DNA of 64,000 nt from RBG-16-64-43 sp035288225 (GCA_035288225.1 DATEAT010000129.1:1-64000); one strand, 5' to 3'. Shown: positions 1 through 9,046, numbered from the stretch's first letter. The notes: a model not told the origin generated them from the sequence alone. Made by a program: numbers and translations.

Positions 1-1841
1 TCACCCTGGAGTTGGTGGACCTGCCCGGAACGTACAGCTTGAGCGCTCACTCCGCCGAAGAGGAAATCGTTCGCGATTACTTGCTCTTCGAGCCGCCGGA
101 GGCCGTCATCGTGGTGGTCGGGGCGGCCACGCTCGAACGCAACCTGTACCTGGTGGCGGAGCTGCTGGCCTTCAACGTGCCGCTCGTCGTGGCCGTCAAC
201 ATGATGGACGTGGCGGCAAGCGAAGGTGTTGAGCTGGACTTGCAGTCGCTGCAGGCTGCCCTCGGTCTGCCGGTGGCGGCGCTCACCGCATCCCGCAACG
301 AGGGGCTCGAGGCGCTGCTGGCCTGCGCGCTCGCCACTGCCCGAGAGCCGCGCGCGGCCATCATCTCACGGCCTTCTCCGCGGCCGGAACATCGCCCGAT
401 CATCCGCAACCTGGTGCGGCTTCTGGATGGGAGAATCCCCTCCGCGTACCCGCTCGAGTGGCTGGCCACGAAGCTCTTGGAGGGCGACCCGCGGCTCACC
501 CAGATGGCGCGTGCGAGTCTCGCGCCGGCCGCGTTGGCCGAACTCGACCGCCTGCTTCACGCGCACGAAGATGCCTTCCTGGATATCGTCGGGGGGCGCT
601 ACGATTGGATCCGTGAAGTGACCCGGGCGGTTGTCCGGCGGCCGCGACCGGATGTCGTCAGCCTTACCGACCGCATCGATCGCGTGGCCACGCACCCCGC
701 GTGGGGCCTGCTCGCGCTGATGACGATTCTGGGGGTGACTTTCTGGCTCATCTATGGCCTGGCGACTCCAATGGTCAACTTGCTGGCCGGGGGCACCCAG
801 ATGCTTGCCGCTGTGGCGCGCACGGCACTGGCCGCATGGCCAGCCTGGCTCTCGGGCCTGGCGATCGATGGGCTGCTGAGCGGTGTGGGAATGGTGCTGG
901 CCTTCCTTCCGGTGATGGTGCTGTTCTTCGCAGTGCTGGGCGTGCTGGAAGATGTGGGGTACTTCGCGCGCGCAGCGTATATCATGGACCGCTTCATGCA
1001 TGCCATCGGCCTGCATGGCAAGAGTTTCCTGCCACTTTTCCTTGGGTTCGGCTGTAATGTGCCGGCGGCGCTCGGCACGCGCATCCTCGAAGACCGGCGC
1101 TCGCGGGTGTTGACCCTGTTGCTCACACCGCTCGTTCCGTGCACGGCCCGCCTGGGCGTGATCGCCTTTCTGGCGCCGGCCTTCTTTGGCTCGCGGGCAG
1201 CGCTTATCTCGTTCCTGTCAGTCGTGCTCAATATCCTTGTTATCGCTATGCTGGGCCTCGTGCTGGGCCGCGTCGTGCCGCGCCAGGCACCGCCCGCCTT
1301 CATCATGGAACTCCCGCTGTACCATCTGCCGACGGCTCGCACGCTGGCACGCTTCGTTTGGCACAACACGCGCTCATTCGTCGAGAAGGCTGGCTCGATC
1401 ATCCTGCTGGCCTCGGCAGGCGTGTGGGCCCTTTCGCACCTGCCAACGGGAGACCCGGCCTCGAGCGTCCTGGCCTGGGTGGGGCGGGGTCTCGAGCCGC
1501 TGGGGTCGCTCATGGGGCTGGGCGATTGGCGCATGCTGACGGCGCTTCTGACGAGTTTTGTCGCCAAGGAGAACACCATCGCCACGCTGGGCGTGCTCTT
1601 CGCCGGCCAAGCTCAACACACCCCCTTGCCGGCGCTCGTGGCGGCCCAACTGGCGCCTGCCGCCGGGCTGGCATTCCTTGTGGTGCAACTGCTGTTCATC
1701 CCATGCGCGGCGACGCTCAGCACCTTGCGTCAGGAGGCCGGCTGGCGCTGGGCCTCGGTGAGTGTGCTGCTGCAACTCGCGATTTCGATCGGCATGGGCA
1801 TCGCCGTCTTCCAAGTCGCGAGCCGGGTGGGATATGGCTGA
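1..1841 (+). CDS. feoB: Ferrous iron transporter FeoB, 5' end cut by the window
   Basis: Fe(II) uptake permease of the inner membrane with an N-terminal GTPase. The gene enters from the left; the first complete codon is at 3 and about 612 residues remain. Visible are the G3 motif DLPGTYSL, the G4 motif NMMD, and then the membrane core with two gate-like segments (GCNVPAALGTRIL and later IPCAATLSTLRQEAG). The G1 (P-loop) and switch I lie outside the window. The core holds about 8-10 hydrophobic helices and ends in a short tail. Its stop codon overlaps the start of a FeoC-like gene (ATGGCTGA), so the two are translationally coupled, the usual arrangement for feo operons. Any feoA would lie further left. 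The identification rests on the G motifs plus the Gate/nucleoside-recognition-type core. Confidence 0.95.
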   Translation, partial: TLELVDLPGTYSLSAHSAEEEIVRDYLLFEPPEAVIVVVGAATLERNLYLVAELLAFNVPLVVAVNMMDVAASEGVELDLQSLQAALGLPVAALTASRNEGLEALLACALATAREPRAAIISRPSPRPEHRPIIRNLVRLLDGRIPSAYPLEWLATKLLEGDPRLTQMARASLAPAALAELDRLLHAHEDAFLDIVGGRYDWIREVTRAVVRRPRPDVVSLTDRIDRVATHPAWGLLALMTILGVTFWLIYGLATPMVNLLAGGTQMLAAVARTALAAWPAWLSGLAIDGLLSGVGMVLAFLPVMVLFFAVLGVLEDVGYFARAAYIMDRFMHAIGLHGKSFLPLFLGFGCNVPAALGTRILEDRRSRVLTLLLTPLVPCTARLGVIAFLAPAFFGSRAALISFLSVVLNILVIAMLGLVLGRVVPRQAPPAFIMELPLYHLPTARTLARFVWHNTRSFVEKAGSIILLASAGVWALSHLPTGDPASSVLAWVGRGLEPLGSLMGLGDWRMLTALLTSFVAKENTIATLGVLFAGQAQHTPLPALVAAQLAPAAGLAFLVVQLLFIPCAATLSTLRQEAGWRWASVSVLLQLAISIGMGIAVFQVASRVGYG

Positions 1842-2175
1842 CCTGTCGGCGCACCCCGGCGCACCGTTCCCATCGCGCGAAGTGGGCCAGGTCGCACGCG
1901 CTCTGCTGGCTGTCATCGCCAGCGGGGGTTCGCATACGATGTCGTCCTTGGCTGACCGCTTGCAGGCAAGCCCGGCCCTCGTGGATCTTGCCCTCCAGGT
2001 CCTGATCGTCGGTGGACGGATCGAAGAGGTCGGCTCGCCGGAGGCGTGCGTCCACCCAACGGACGAAGAAACCGAGGTTTGCCAAACGTGCGGGTTGGCC
2101 GCCTCGTGCGTCGGCAAGCTGGCTCCAAGGGTTTCCGGGCAGCGCTGCCTGCGCTTGGCGCCACGCGCCAGCTGA
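1834..2175 (+). CDS. FeoC-like small winged-helix Fe-S protein
   Basis: A 113-residue protein beginning inside the last codons of feoB (8-bp overlap). The first half reads as a winged helix (helix-turn-helix around residues 30-60: SLADRLQASPALVDLALQVL, followed by a short hairpin GGRIEEV). The second half has a cysteine cluster: one upstream Cys, then CQTCGLAASC, which resembles the Fe-S ligand loop of FeoC. FeoC proteins are small cytoplasmic partners of FeoB that bind an oxygen-sensitive cluster and modulate FeoB stability or activity. Length is slightly above the usual 75-90. The call is based on position, size, winged-helix pattern and cysteines; sequence identity to the family cannot be checked here. 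Confidence 0.75.
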   Translation: MADLSAHPGAPFPSREVGQVARALLAVIASGGSHTMSSLADRLQASPALVDLALQVLIVGGRIEEVGSPEACVHPTDEETEVCQTCGLAASCVGKLAPRVSGQRCLRLAPRAS

Positions 2176-2227
2176 TCTCCTCCTTGCCTGCGTTTGGGTA
2201 ATGCCCTTTGTTGAGTCCAGCATCGCC

Positions 2228-3355
2228 ATGAGCGACCCCGAAATCATCATCGTTGGATCTGGTCCTGCGGGGTGTTCGACAGCCCTGCATCTGGTGGCGC
2301 AGCGGCCTGCCTGGCGCGATCGTATTCTGGTGCTGGAGGCTAAGCATCATCCCCGAGCCAAGTTGTGTGGCGGGGGCCTCACGGTTTTCGGATTGCAGGT
2401 TCTACGCGGGCTCGGGCTTACGCTCGACGTGCCGTATATCCGAGTGAATGAGGCGCTCTTCCGTTGGCAGCGCCGCACGCTCACCGTGCGCGGCCAACCG
2501 CTGCTGGAAGTTGTCGACCGATCGAGCCTTGACGCCTGGCTGGTAGACGAAGTGCGAGCCCGCGGAGTAACTGTGGAGGAGGTTTCGCCGGTACGGGTGG
2601 TGGAACCCTCGTCGAGCGAAGTCACCGTGCGCACCGCTGCCCGCGAATACCACCCAAAGGCGGTGGTTCTGGCGTGCGGCTCTCGTGGGCTTGACTTTGT
2701 GGCGTGGGGCGCGGGAGGGCCCGCCATCGGGCCGCGGCGCGTTGCGCGGGCTGTCGAGTCCTTTACCTCACAGGGCCCACTCGATGAATTCTCCCACTCG
2801 CTGTCGGTCGAGTTCGATTTCTCTCCACTGGCGCAAGGGCGCCACGGCTATTCGTGGCGGTTCCCCATGCCGGGCGGGGTGCAGCCCCTCCACAACCTGG
2901 GTCTGTTCGATACGAGGCATTACGCTGCCCGCCGCGAGCCCGATCTCAAGACCGGGCTCGAAAGGTACGCCGGGCGCACGGGCGTGGGGAGTCTTGAACC
3001 TATCCAGGGGCATCCCGTGCGCCTGTACTCTCCCTGGGCGAGGCTTTCGGCGCCTCGCCTCCTTCTCGTCGGCGATGCGGCCGGTGTGGATCCATTGTTT
3101 GGGGAGGGGATCGGCGCCAGTCTGGCTTACGGGCGGGAGGCCGCGCTGGAAATCGATAGTGCGCGCAGCTCGGGGGATTATCGCTTCGCGGGCTTCACTT
3201 CGCGTGTGTGGGCCGGCGACCTCGGAGACTACTTGGGTGTGCGCTGGACGTTCGCGCAATTGATCTACGGCCTGGCCCCGCTGCCAGGTTTCACCCTCAT
3301 GGCGTGGGCCATCGCGCGACTTATTGCGCCCAGCTACCATCCTCGGTTGGTGTAA
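2228..3355 (+). CDS. Geranylgeranyl reductase-family FAD-dependent oxidoreductase
   Basis: A 375-residue flavoprotein. The N-terminus has a dinucleotide-binding fold (IIIVGSGPAGCSTALHL, residues 5-21) followed by KLCGGGLT, the family's substrate/FAD loop. The C-terminal half carries LLLVGDAAGVDPLFGEGIG, the second FAD-binding signature of the GGR/FixC/chlorophyll-synthase group. Members reduce prenyl double bonds of isoprenoid lipids or quinone side chains, or act as unspecific monooxygenase-like reductases; the substrate here is unknown. The ATG at 2228 is chosen because the Rossmann strand begins five residues later; an in-frame ATG at 2201 would add nine residues. It lies downstream of feoB-feoC on the same strand after a 52-bp gap and faces a convergent peptidase gene 3 bp away. 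Confidence 0.85.
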   Translation: MSDPEIIIVGSGPAGCSTALHLVAQRPAWRDRILVLEAKHHPRAKLCGGGLTVFGLQVLRGLGLTLDVPYIRVNEALFRWQRRTLTVRGQPLLEVVDRSSLDAWLVDEVRARGVTVEEVSPVRVVEPSSSEVTVRTAAREYHPKAVVLACGSRGLDFVAWGAGGPAIGPRRVARAVESFTSQGPLDEFSHSLSVEFDFSPLAQGRHGYSWRFPMPGGVQPLHNLGLFDTRHYAARREPDLKTGLERYAGRTGVGSLEPIQGHPVRLYSPWARLSAPRLLLVGDAAGVDPLFGEGIGASLAYGREAALEIDSARSSGDYRFAGFTSRVWAGDLGDYLGVRWTFAQLIYGLAPLPGFTLMAWAIARLIAPSYHPRLV

Positions 3356-3358
3356 TCC

Positions 3359-4531
3359 TCAGGGCAGGAAGTCGAGTGGGTTGACCTTGCCGTAGTCCAC
3401 ACTCTGCATTTCGAAATGCAGGTGCGGGCCGGTGGAATTGCCCGTCGAGCCGATGTAGCCGATGGCGTTGCCTTGATACACATTGAACCCGCAGCCCACC
3501 GCCAGAGCGCTCAGGTGCGCGTACACCGTCTGCCAGCCATTGCCATGGTCGACCACGATCAGGTTGCCGTACCCCCAATTGGACCAGCCGGCAAAGACCA
3601 CCACGCCGCTCGCCGCAGCGTAGATATTATCGCCCGTGCGCCCGTGCAGGTCGATGGCGGGATGGAACGATGAATACTGGTTGCCGGTCACCGCATGGCT
3701 ATCCGTCGGCCACACCCACCAATTCTCGCCTTTGACGTCGCTCAGGTATGGCCCCTGGCATGCGCCGTCGCCGCCGTACTGCCACTTGTCCTTGTCGGTC
3801 CGGCGCAAGATGGGCACCCGCCACTGGACGAAATCGCGCCGCCCTTCGGGGATGACGATCCATGAGCCAGGCGCAAGGCCTGGCGCGGCGGGGTCGACAT
3901 CCGGTTCGAGAGCGTTGCCCGGCCAATTGACAATGACGTCCGGCGTCACGCTGAAGAATTTGGCTACGCCGCTCAGGCCGTCGCCTTGCTGCCACTGGTA
4001 GTAGGTTCCATCCACCGGAAGAATGTTGAGCACCTGGCCTGGGCGCAGCGTGTGCGGGTCATCTTTGAGGATGGAATAGTTGCCCCACAGGATGGTTTCC
4101 GGCTTGAGGTTGAAGCGCGCGGCGATAGCAAAGAGCGAGTCGCCTTGCTGCACGGTGTATTGAGTCACGTCGACCCGCGGGCGCGCGGGCACGTCGGTGT
4201 GCAGCTGTATCTCTCGATCGATGATGGCGCCACCGGCGCCTGAGTCAAAGGACGGCAGCACGGCCGGCCCGGCAGCCAGCGGTGCGCTCAGGGTGGGTGT
4301 CGGCGCGCTGCTCAAATTGATGCGTGCCGGAAGCCACGACCACAAGTTTGGGCGCGCCATCCAACTGAACAGAATCACCAGCCCCAATACCAGGAAGTGG
4401 CTGGCGCTGCGCAAGATCGGCTCGCGCAGGCCGGTGCGCACCAAATCCTCCCACAGCCTGAACCAGGCTGGGCGCGATTCGCGGGAGGGTTCGTTACCTT
4501 CGGATGACGTGTGGCTCGGTTCGGGAGTCAT
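3359..4531 (-). CDS. Membrane-anchored LysM / M23 endopeptidase (copy 1)
   Basis: A 390-residue cell-wall protein. One membrane helix (about 44-60) follows a cytoplasmic N-terminus. A first LysM domain spans about 125-171 (YTVQQGDSLFAIA) and a second, more diverged one spans 176-228. The C-terminal M23 peptidase domain covers 280-385 with the zinc/catalytic residues H290 and D294 (HPAID), then H339 and H370/H372 (GPHLHFE). M23 enzymes cleave peptide cross-links in peptidoglycan, and LysM binds the glycan; all key residues are present, so it should be active. A closely related paralogue with the same domain order lies immediately upstream on the same strand (4630-5676). Both use the unusual pattern GNSTG-x-H-x-H at the active site. 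Confidence 0.92.
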   Translation of the reverse strand: MTPEPSHTSSEGNEPSRESRPAWFRLWEDLVRTGLREPILRSASHFLVLGLVILFSWMARPNLWSWLPARINLSSAPTPTLSAPLAAGPAVLPSFDSGAGGAIIDREIQLHTDVPARPRVDVTQYTVQQGDSLFAIAARFNLKPETILWGNYSILKDDPHTLRPGQVLNILPVDGTYYQWQQGDGLSGVAKFFSVTPDVIVNWPGNALEPDVDPAAPGLAPGSWIVIPEGRRDFVQWRVPILRRTDKDKWQYGGDGACQGPYLSDVKGENWWVWPTDSHAVTGNQYSSFHPAIDLHGRTGDNIYAAASGVVVFAGWSNWGYGNLIVVDHGNGWQTVYAHLSALAVGCGFNVYQGNAIGYIGSTGNSTGPHLHFEMQSVDYGKVNPLDFLP

Positions 4532-4544
4532 GCTTCACCAATGA

Positions 4545-4577
4545 AGAACGGGAGGATAACTTCTCGCCTCCCGTTCT
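4545..4577 (-). terminator. Hairpin between the two LysM-M23 genes
   Basis: An 11-bp perfect inverted repeat (AGAACGGGAGG / CCTCCCGTTCT) with an 11-nt loop sits just beyond the stop of the upstream peptidase gene (4630-5676) and before the start of the downstream one (ATG at 4531). On the minus strand the stem is followed by TCATTGG, so the U-tract is weak. It probably ends or attenuates transcription between the two paralogues. Confidence 0.5.
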
Positions 4578-4629
4578 GTCAAGCCAGCTCTCACCGCCAA
4601 TTGCGTTTCTGCGGTTTGGTGCAGCGCGT

Positions 4630-5676
4630 TTAGTAGTAGAGATGCGGGTTCACGGGAACTCCCCCGTAGCGCATTTCGAAATGGATGTGATACCCAGTGG
4701 AATTGCCCGTATTGCCGGCTAGCCCCAGCGAGTACCCGCCATAGCTGATGGCTTGACCGCAGCCCACATTGATCTGGTCCATGTGAGCGTAGAAGGTCAC
4801 CCAGCCGTTGCCGTGGTCGATGATCACCAGGTATCCGTAACCGCGGGTGCTCCAGCCGGCAAACACCACAACGCCGGCGTCAGCCGCATACACGCCCGTG
4901 CCGGGCGCCGCGGCGATGTCGATCCCTGGGTGGCCGTCCCAGTAGTCGTTGCCCGAAATGGTGGTGAAGTGCCCGGGCCACGACCACGCGCCTGAACCCA
5001 CCGGGCCGTCATACCCGCCCGCGCATGCCCCTGGGCCAAGGCTGGGGAAGGAGTAGCGCGTCCCGATCATCACCGGTGCGGCCCAATCCTTGAACGGCCG
5101 GCTGCCGCCGGGCACGATGACCCAATCCCCGGTCAACACTCTTGGATCGAGCGGGTTGAGGTTGTTGCCCGGCCAGCTAAGGATTTCCTCGGGCGTGGTG
5201 TCGAATTCTTGCGCGACTCTCTCGATGGTGTCGCCCTCCTGCCACTTGTAGTACAGGCCATTCACGGGCAGGATGTTGAGCACTTGCCCCGGCCGCAGCA
5301 ACTCCGGGTCATCCTCGAGCGTGTCGAAGTTCCCCCACAGGATAGTCTCGGGTTTGATCTGGAACTTGGTGGCGATGGAGAATACCGAATCACCGCGCTC
5401 CACAGTGTAAGGGGTAATGCCCTCGGTGGGCCGCTCAGGGCGTACGGTGTGCACGTCAATCGTGCGCCGGATGAGCGTGTCGTTAGCCCGGGCCGAATAG
5501 TCCGGTAGCTTGGCCAACCCGTTGCCACCCGAGGGGGAGGCCGCGGTGACTGGCGGCCCGCCGCTGGCTGCAGCGGTGCGCGCCGGGCCATAAACTCGCC
5601 ACGCCCACACGCCGCCGGCTGCCAGGGCCAGCACGAGAATTCCCAATCCGATCCACAAGATTCGTTTCTGCACCAC
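4630..5676 (-). CDS. Membrane-anchored LysM / M23 endopeptidase (copy 2)
   Basis: A 348-residue paralogue of the neighbouring peptidase. The N-terminal membrane helix spans residues 5-26. LysM 1 covers about 89-136 (YTVERGDSVFSIATKF), with LysM 2-like sequence to 189 and an M23 domain at 235-345. Metal and catalytic residues H249 and D253 (HPGID), H298 (YAHMD) and H330/H332 (GYHIHFE) are all conserved. The product is predicted to face the outer side of the membrane and trim peptidoglycan. The LysM segment shares long blocks with copy 1 (KPETILWGN, LRPGQVLNILPV), which points to a tandem duplication. It lies downstream of rho on the same strand with a 43-bp gap. Confidence 0.92.
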   Translation of the reverse strand: MVQKRILWIGLGILVLALAAGGVWAWRVYGPARTAAASGGPPVTAASPSGGNGLAKLPDYSARANDTLIRRTIDVHTVRPERPTEGITPYTVERGDSVFSIATKFQIKPETILWGNFDTLEDDPELLRPGQVLNILPVNGLYYKWQEGDTIERVAQEFDTTPEEILSWPGNNLNPLDPRVLTGDWVIVPGGSRPFKDWAAPVMIGTRYSFPSLGPGACAGGYDGPVGSGAWSWPGHFTTISGNDYWDGHPGIDIAAAPGTGVYAADAGVVVFAGWSTRGYGYLVIIDHGNGWVTFYAHMDQINVGCGQAISYGGYSLGLAGNTGNSTGYHIHFEMRYGGVPVNPHLYY

Positions 5677-5719
5677 TCACTCTCCCGCGCAGGTGATCAA
5701 CCGATAAGGGTGGACAATT

Positions 5720-6997
5720 CTAGTTGTCTTTGGTCAAAGTCTCAAGGAACTCGATATTGTTCTCGGTCTGGCTCAGCCGGGTCAGGATGGCCTCGGTGGC
5801 CGTCGTGATATCCATGCCCGCGCCGTTCGGCGGCGCCGTCATCATCTGCCCAAACATGCGCCGCATCAACCACACTCGTGGAGTGATATCGGGCCCGAGC
5901 AGCAATTCCTCGCGGCGGGTGGAGGAGCGCTCGATGTCGAAAGCGGGGAAGATGCGCCGCTCTTGCAGCTTGCGCGAGAGGTGCAGCTCCATGTTACCGG
6001 TGCCTTTGAACTCCTCGTAGACCATGTCGTCCAGGCGCGAGCCGGTATCCACCAGGCAGGTGGCGATAATGGTCAGCGAGCCGCCTTCCTCGATGTTGCG
6101 CGCCGCGCCGAAGAACCGCTTGGGCGGATACAGTGCGGCCGGGTCGAGGCCGCCGGAAAGTGTGCGCCCGGAGGGCACCACGACCAGGTTGTAGGCGCGT
6201 GCCAGGCGGGTGATCGAATCGAGCAGGATGACTACGTCGCGGCCGATTTCTACCAGCCGCTTGGCTCGCTCGAGAGCGATCTCGGCCACGCGCACGTGTG
6301 AGGTGACAGGCTCATCAAAGGTGGACGAGATGACCTCGGCCTCCACCGAACGATCCATATCGGTGACTTCTTCGGGCCGCTCGCCGATGAGCGCCACCAT
6401 CAAGTGCACATCCGGGTACTTGCGCGAGATGCCGTTGGCGATATGCTTGAGCACGGTCGTCTTGCCGGCCTTGGGCGGTGAGACAATCAGGCCGCGCTGG
6501 CCTCGTCCGATGGGCGAGACTAAGTTGAGCAGGCGGGTGGCCAGCTCGTGGCGGTCGGTTTCCAGATCAAAGCGCTTCTCGGGGAAGATCGGCACGAGCG
6601 ATTCAAACGTCGGGCGCTGTTTGGCCGCTTCCGGGTCGAGGCCGTTGATGGCTTCCACTCGCAGCAGGCCGAAGTACTTCTCGGATTCCTTGGGTGCCCG
6701 CACCTGTCCGATGACCATATCGCCGGTGCGCAAGCTGAAGCGACGAATCTGCGATTGCGAGACGTAGATATCGTTCGGCCCCGGCAGGTAGTGTTCGGCG
6801 CGCAAGAAGCCGATCCCCTCTTCGACGATCTCCAGAATGCCTCCGCGCAGTTCGAGCCCCTGACGCTCGGCATTGGCCTGCAATAAGCGCAGCACCAGAT
6901 CGTCCTTCTTCATTCGAGTGAAGGCGGGGATCTCCAGTTCTTTGCCGGTGCGGCGCAGTTCGGCAAGCGTCATCTTTTCCAATTCGGCTATATGCAT
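5720..6997 (-). CDS. rho: Transcription termination factor Rho
   Basis: A 425-residue hexameric RNA helicase/translocase that ends transcription at Rho-dependent sites. The N-terminal Rho_N helix (EKMTLAELRRTGKEL) is followed by the cold-shock-like RNA-binding domain (GILEIVEEGIGFLR ... DIYVSQSQIRRF). The ATPase core has Walker A SPPKAGKT (163-170) and Walker B VVILLDSITRLARAYN, and the C-terminal part carries IFPAFDIERSSTRREELL. Length matches standard Rho without the long insertions of actinobacterial forms. The ATG at 6997 is chosen because it begins the Rho_N helix and is preceded by GAGAG; an in-frame upstream codon would add 18 unlikely residues. No attenuator is obvious in the short leader. 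Confidence 0.97.
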   Translation of the reverse strand: MHIAELEKMTLAELRRTGKELEIPAFTRMKKDDLVLRLLQANAERQGLELRGGILEIVEEGIGFLRAEHYLPGPNDIYVSQSQIRRFSLRTGDMVIGQVRAPKESEKYFGLLRVEAINGLDPEAAKQRPTFESLVPIFPEKRFDLETDRHELATRLLNLVSPIGRGQRGLIVSPPKAGKTTVLKHIANGISRKYPDVHLMVALIGERPEEVTDMDRSVEAEVISSTFDEPVTSHVRVAEIALERAKRLVEIGRDVVILLDSITRLARAYNLVVVPSGRTLSGGLDPAALYPPKRFFGAARNIEEGGSLTIIATCLVDTGSRLDDMVYEEFKGTGNMELHLSRKLQERRIFPAFDIERSSTRREELLLGPDITPRVWLMRRMFGQMMTAPPNGAGMDITTATEAILTRLSQTENNIEFLETLTKDN

Positions 6998-7244
6998 TGT
7001 GGGCTCTCGCTTATCTCTCGAGGAGGGTGGAATGGCATCGGATGGCCGCATCGCCGGCGGCGCGTTGGGCGGAATTGAGATCGGTGGACCGTCTTAGCCT
7101 AAGGGTGTGCAGACGCTCTCGGGGCGAGTGAACACTGGAAGAGTACGGCGATCTCCCGAACCAGCCGGAGTGTAGGCCGTGTGCGAATAATAGACTGGCG
7201 AGCTTTCCGATAGATGGGGTGCCACCAGGTCGCTTACGTACAGG

Positions 7245-7317
<73 letters not shown>

Positions 7318-7557
7318 AAGATGGGGTCGGTAAAGCGGGAGCCACCGGGCATATGATCGCGGGCAGATCCCTGGGGGCGCCGGTTGACAATTGGCTGGGG
7401 CTCACCGCCATGCAGCGGCGAGGGGCGCCTCTCCCCGTACTGGCAGGATTATACCTGGAATCATGAGGCTGTCAATAGGAGCGTGTCAAGCTCTGATGAC
7501 TCGACGCGTTCACGGGGCTCTGGTCGTACGAGCCGCGCACGGCGCCGCGTATTTCGC
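7318..7557. other. Intergenic stretch between tRNA-Lys and the anti-sigma-like gene
   Basis: About 240 bp without a credible reading frame. It contains an isolated TTGACA at 7384-7389 on the plus strand without a matching -10. Nothing else is recognised. Confidence 0.4.
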
Positions 7558-8466
7558 TCACTTGGGCGCCCCGGTCGGCTTCTTGGGAGTACGCGTTGGT
7601 TGCGAGCCGTGGCCCTTGTCCTTGGACGACGTGGGACTCTCCTCGCCGCGTGTCGTGTGCTTCGGTTTGTCCGGATGGGGAAGGTTGTTCCCATTGGAGA
7701 GCGGGAAGTCGAACTTGTGCTGCGGCCCGAGGTGCTTGCCCGCTTCGGAGGCGCGCATGCCAGAAGCGGTCAACATCTCAGCCGCGCCTTTCATTTGCGT
7801 CGAGGGTGCCCCGCGTGCGAGCGCCACGGCACCCTCAACCCGAGGCAACAATCCCGCCAGACGCCCGGTCAGTAGGTCCAGCGCACGAGCTTCCTGGACG
7901 CCTTCGAGAAGCTTCACGCTCCGATCGAGTGCGCCGGAGGCCGCCTCAAGAGCAAGACCCGCCTGCGCCCAACGGCCGTGAGAGGCCAATTGCTCCCCCT
8001 CGCTGAGCCGCCGCTCCGTAATCGCCAGGCTGAGGTCGGCGCGCGCGGACGGGCCCGGCGCGAGATCGAGGGCGACTTGCTCGACGGCGGCTTTGGCGGG
8101 GAACAGGATATCCCCGGGGAGCGCAGCGGCCGTGGCGTAGGTAACGCCTGCGGTCCCTGCCAATCCCACCACCAACATCGAGACCAGTGGAATGGCCCAC
8201 AGCGGCCGCGGCCGCATGGGCAGCCCGCCGGGCCGAGGCCGGGCGGGCTGGGTCGCCTCGATCGCGTGCAATAGGCGCCCGCGCGCGCGGGTCATGAATG
8301 CCGCGGGTGGAGTTGCGCGGCCTGCCTGTCCCATTCGGCGCGCAAGCCTTTCGAGGGCTTCGGATTCACGCAACGCCTCGGTCGGCAGGCCGGGGTCTTC
8401 CGTCGGCGCTCCACTCAGGCGGCGCGCCAGGAGATCCGCGAGGAGCTTCTCGGTCCTATCGTCCAT
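7558..8466 (-). CDS. DUF5667-type membrane protein, probable partner (anti-sigma) of the ECF factor
   Basis: A 302-residue protein with a cytoplasmic N-terminal helical part (1-105), one membrane helix (about 111-131: WAIPLVSMLVVGLAGTAGVTY), and an external part beginning ALPGDILFPAKAAVEQV, the hallmark of the DUF5667 family. The family is common in Chloroflexota and Actinobacteria next to ECF sigma genes. The C-terminus is charged, with proline/threonine/lysine. Its ATG overlaps the end of the sigma gene by 11 bp, so the two are made together. The N-terminus lacks an obvious HxxxCxxC zinc motif, so it would not be a ZAS-type anti-sigma. Role as sigma regulator is inferred from linkage; it could alternatively be a structural envelope protein under its control. 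Confidence 0.8.
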   Translation of the reverse strand: MDDRTEKLLADLLARRLSGAPTEDPGLPTEALRESEALERLARRMGQAGRATPPAAFMTRARGRLLHAIEATQPARPRPGGLPMRPRPLWAIPLVSMLVVGLAGTAGVTYATAAALPGDILFPAKAAVEQVALDLAPGPSARADLSLAITERRLSEGEQLASHGRWAQAGLALEAASGALDRSVKLLEGVQEARALDLLTGRLAGLLPRVEGAVALARGAPSTQMKGAAEMLTASGMRASEAGKHLGPQHKFDFPLSNGNNLPHPDKPKHTTRGEESPTSSKDKGHGSQPTRTPKKPTGAPK

Positions 8467-9016
8467 CGCCTTCTTGCAGCCTCGCGCGGAGCTTGCGCAA
8501 CGCGCGGAATTGAATGACTCGAATCGATTCCTGACTGCGGCCAAGGTGGGCGGCCACCTGCGCGTGGCTCATTTCCATTACGAAGCGCATGGTTAACACG
8601 TCACGACCGACATCGTCCAGCTGCTCCAGCGCCGCGGCCAAGCGGCGGCGTTCTTCGTTCTCTTCGGCTTTGGCCTGCACGTCGACCTCGCGCGCCGGCA
8701 TGCTGGAGTCCAGAGCCACGGTTTGGCGTGCAGTGCGGTAGTGATCGATCACTGCATTGCGCGCAATACGGTAAAGCCAACCCAGGATCGGCGTCGCGCC
8801 CGGACGAAACCGACGGCGTGCCTCCCAGGCCCTCAGAAACGTGGTTTCCGCAAGATCTTGTGCCAGGGCTTGGTCCCCTACCCGAAAGCGGATGTAACGA
8901 AAAATGACCGGCAGGCAGGCCAGATACAGATCGCCGAACGCCTGCACGTCTCCGGCCAGGGCGCGCCGTAGCGCTGCATCATCAAGTGCGGTGGGTGGGG
9001 TATCCAATACCTGCAT
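8456..9016 (-). CDS. ECF-family RNA polymerase sigma factor
   Basis: A 186-residue protein. Region 2 spans about 15-90 (AFGDLYLACLPVIFRYIRFRVGD, then AEDL-like QDLAETTFLRAWEARRRF and GWLYRIARNAVIDHYR). Region 4 spans about 125-180 (LDDVGRDVLTMRFVMEMSHAQVAAHLGRS, helix-turn-helix). There is no sigma 1.1, 3 or C-terminal extension, as expected for ECF factors. It overlaps the DUF5667 gene. Directly upstream is the motif GTAACGCC-N13-CGTT ending five bases before the ATG, which is repeated in the opposite orientation in front of the divergent lipoprotein gene. It therefore probably autoregulates and drives both directions, with its own mRNA nearly leaderless. Confidence 0.93.
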   Translation of the reverse strand: MQVLDTPPTALDDAALRRALAGDVQAFGDLYLACLPVIFRYIRFRVGDQALAQDLAETTFLRAWEARRRFRPGATPILGWLYRIARNAVIDHYRTARQTVALDSSMPAREVDVQAKAEENEERRRLAAALEQLDDVGRDVLTMRFVMEMSHAQVAAHLGRSQESIRVIQFRALRKLRARLQEGDGR

Positions 9017-9021
9017 GGCTC

Positions 9022-9046
9022 AACGAATTGGAGCGTATGGCGTTAC
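9022..9046 (-). promoter_or_regulatory. Candidate ECF promoter in front of the sigma gene
   Basis: On the minus strand GTAACGCC (9046-9039), 13 bases, then CGTT (9025-9022), five bases before the sigma ATG. A GTAAC -35 with a CGTT-type -10 about 16 bases away is a typical ECF promoter layout. The same 12 fixed bases with identical spacing recur at 9134-9158 on the other strand. Confidence 0.65.

Noticed and set aside
7384..7389. TTGACA upstream of the tRNA-Lys region on the plus strand taken as a promoter
   Set aside because: No -10-like sequence at a suitable distance and no plus-strand gene follows for 1.8 kb.
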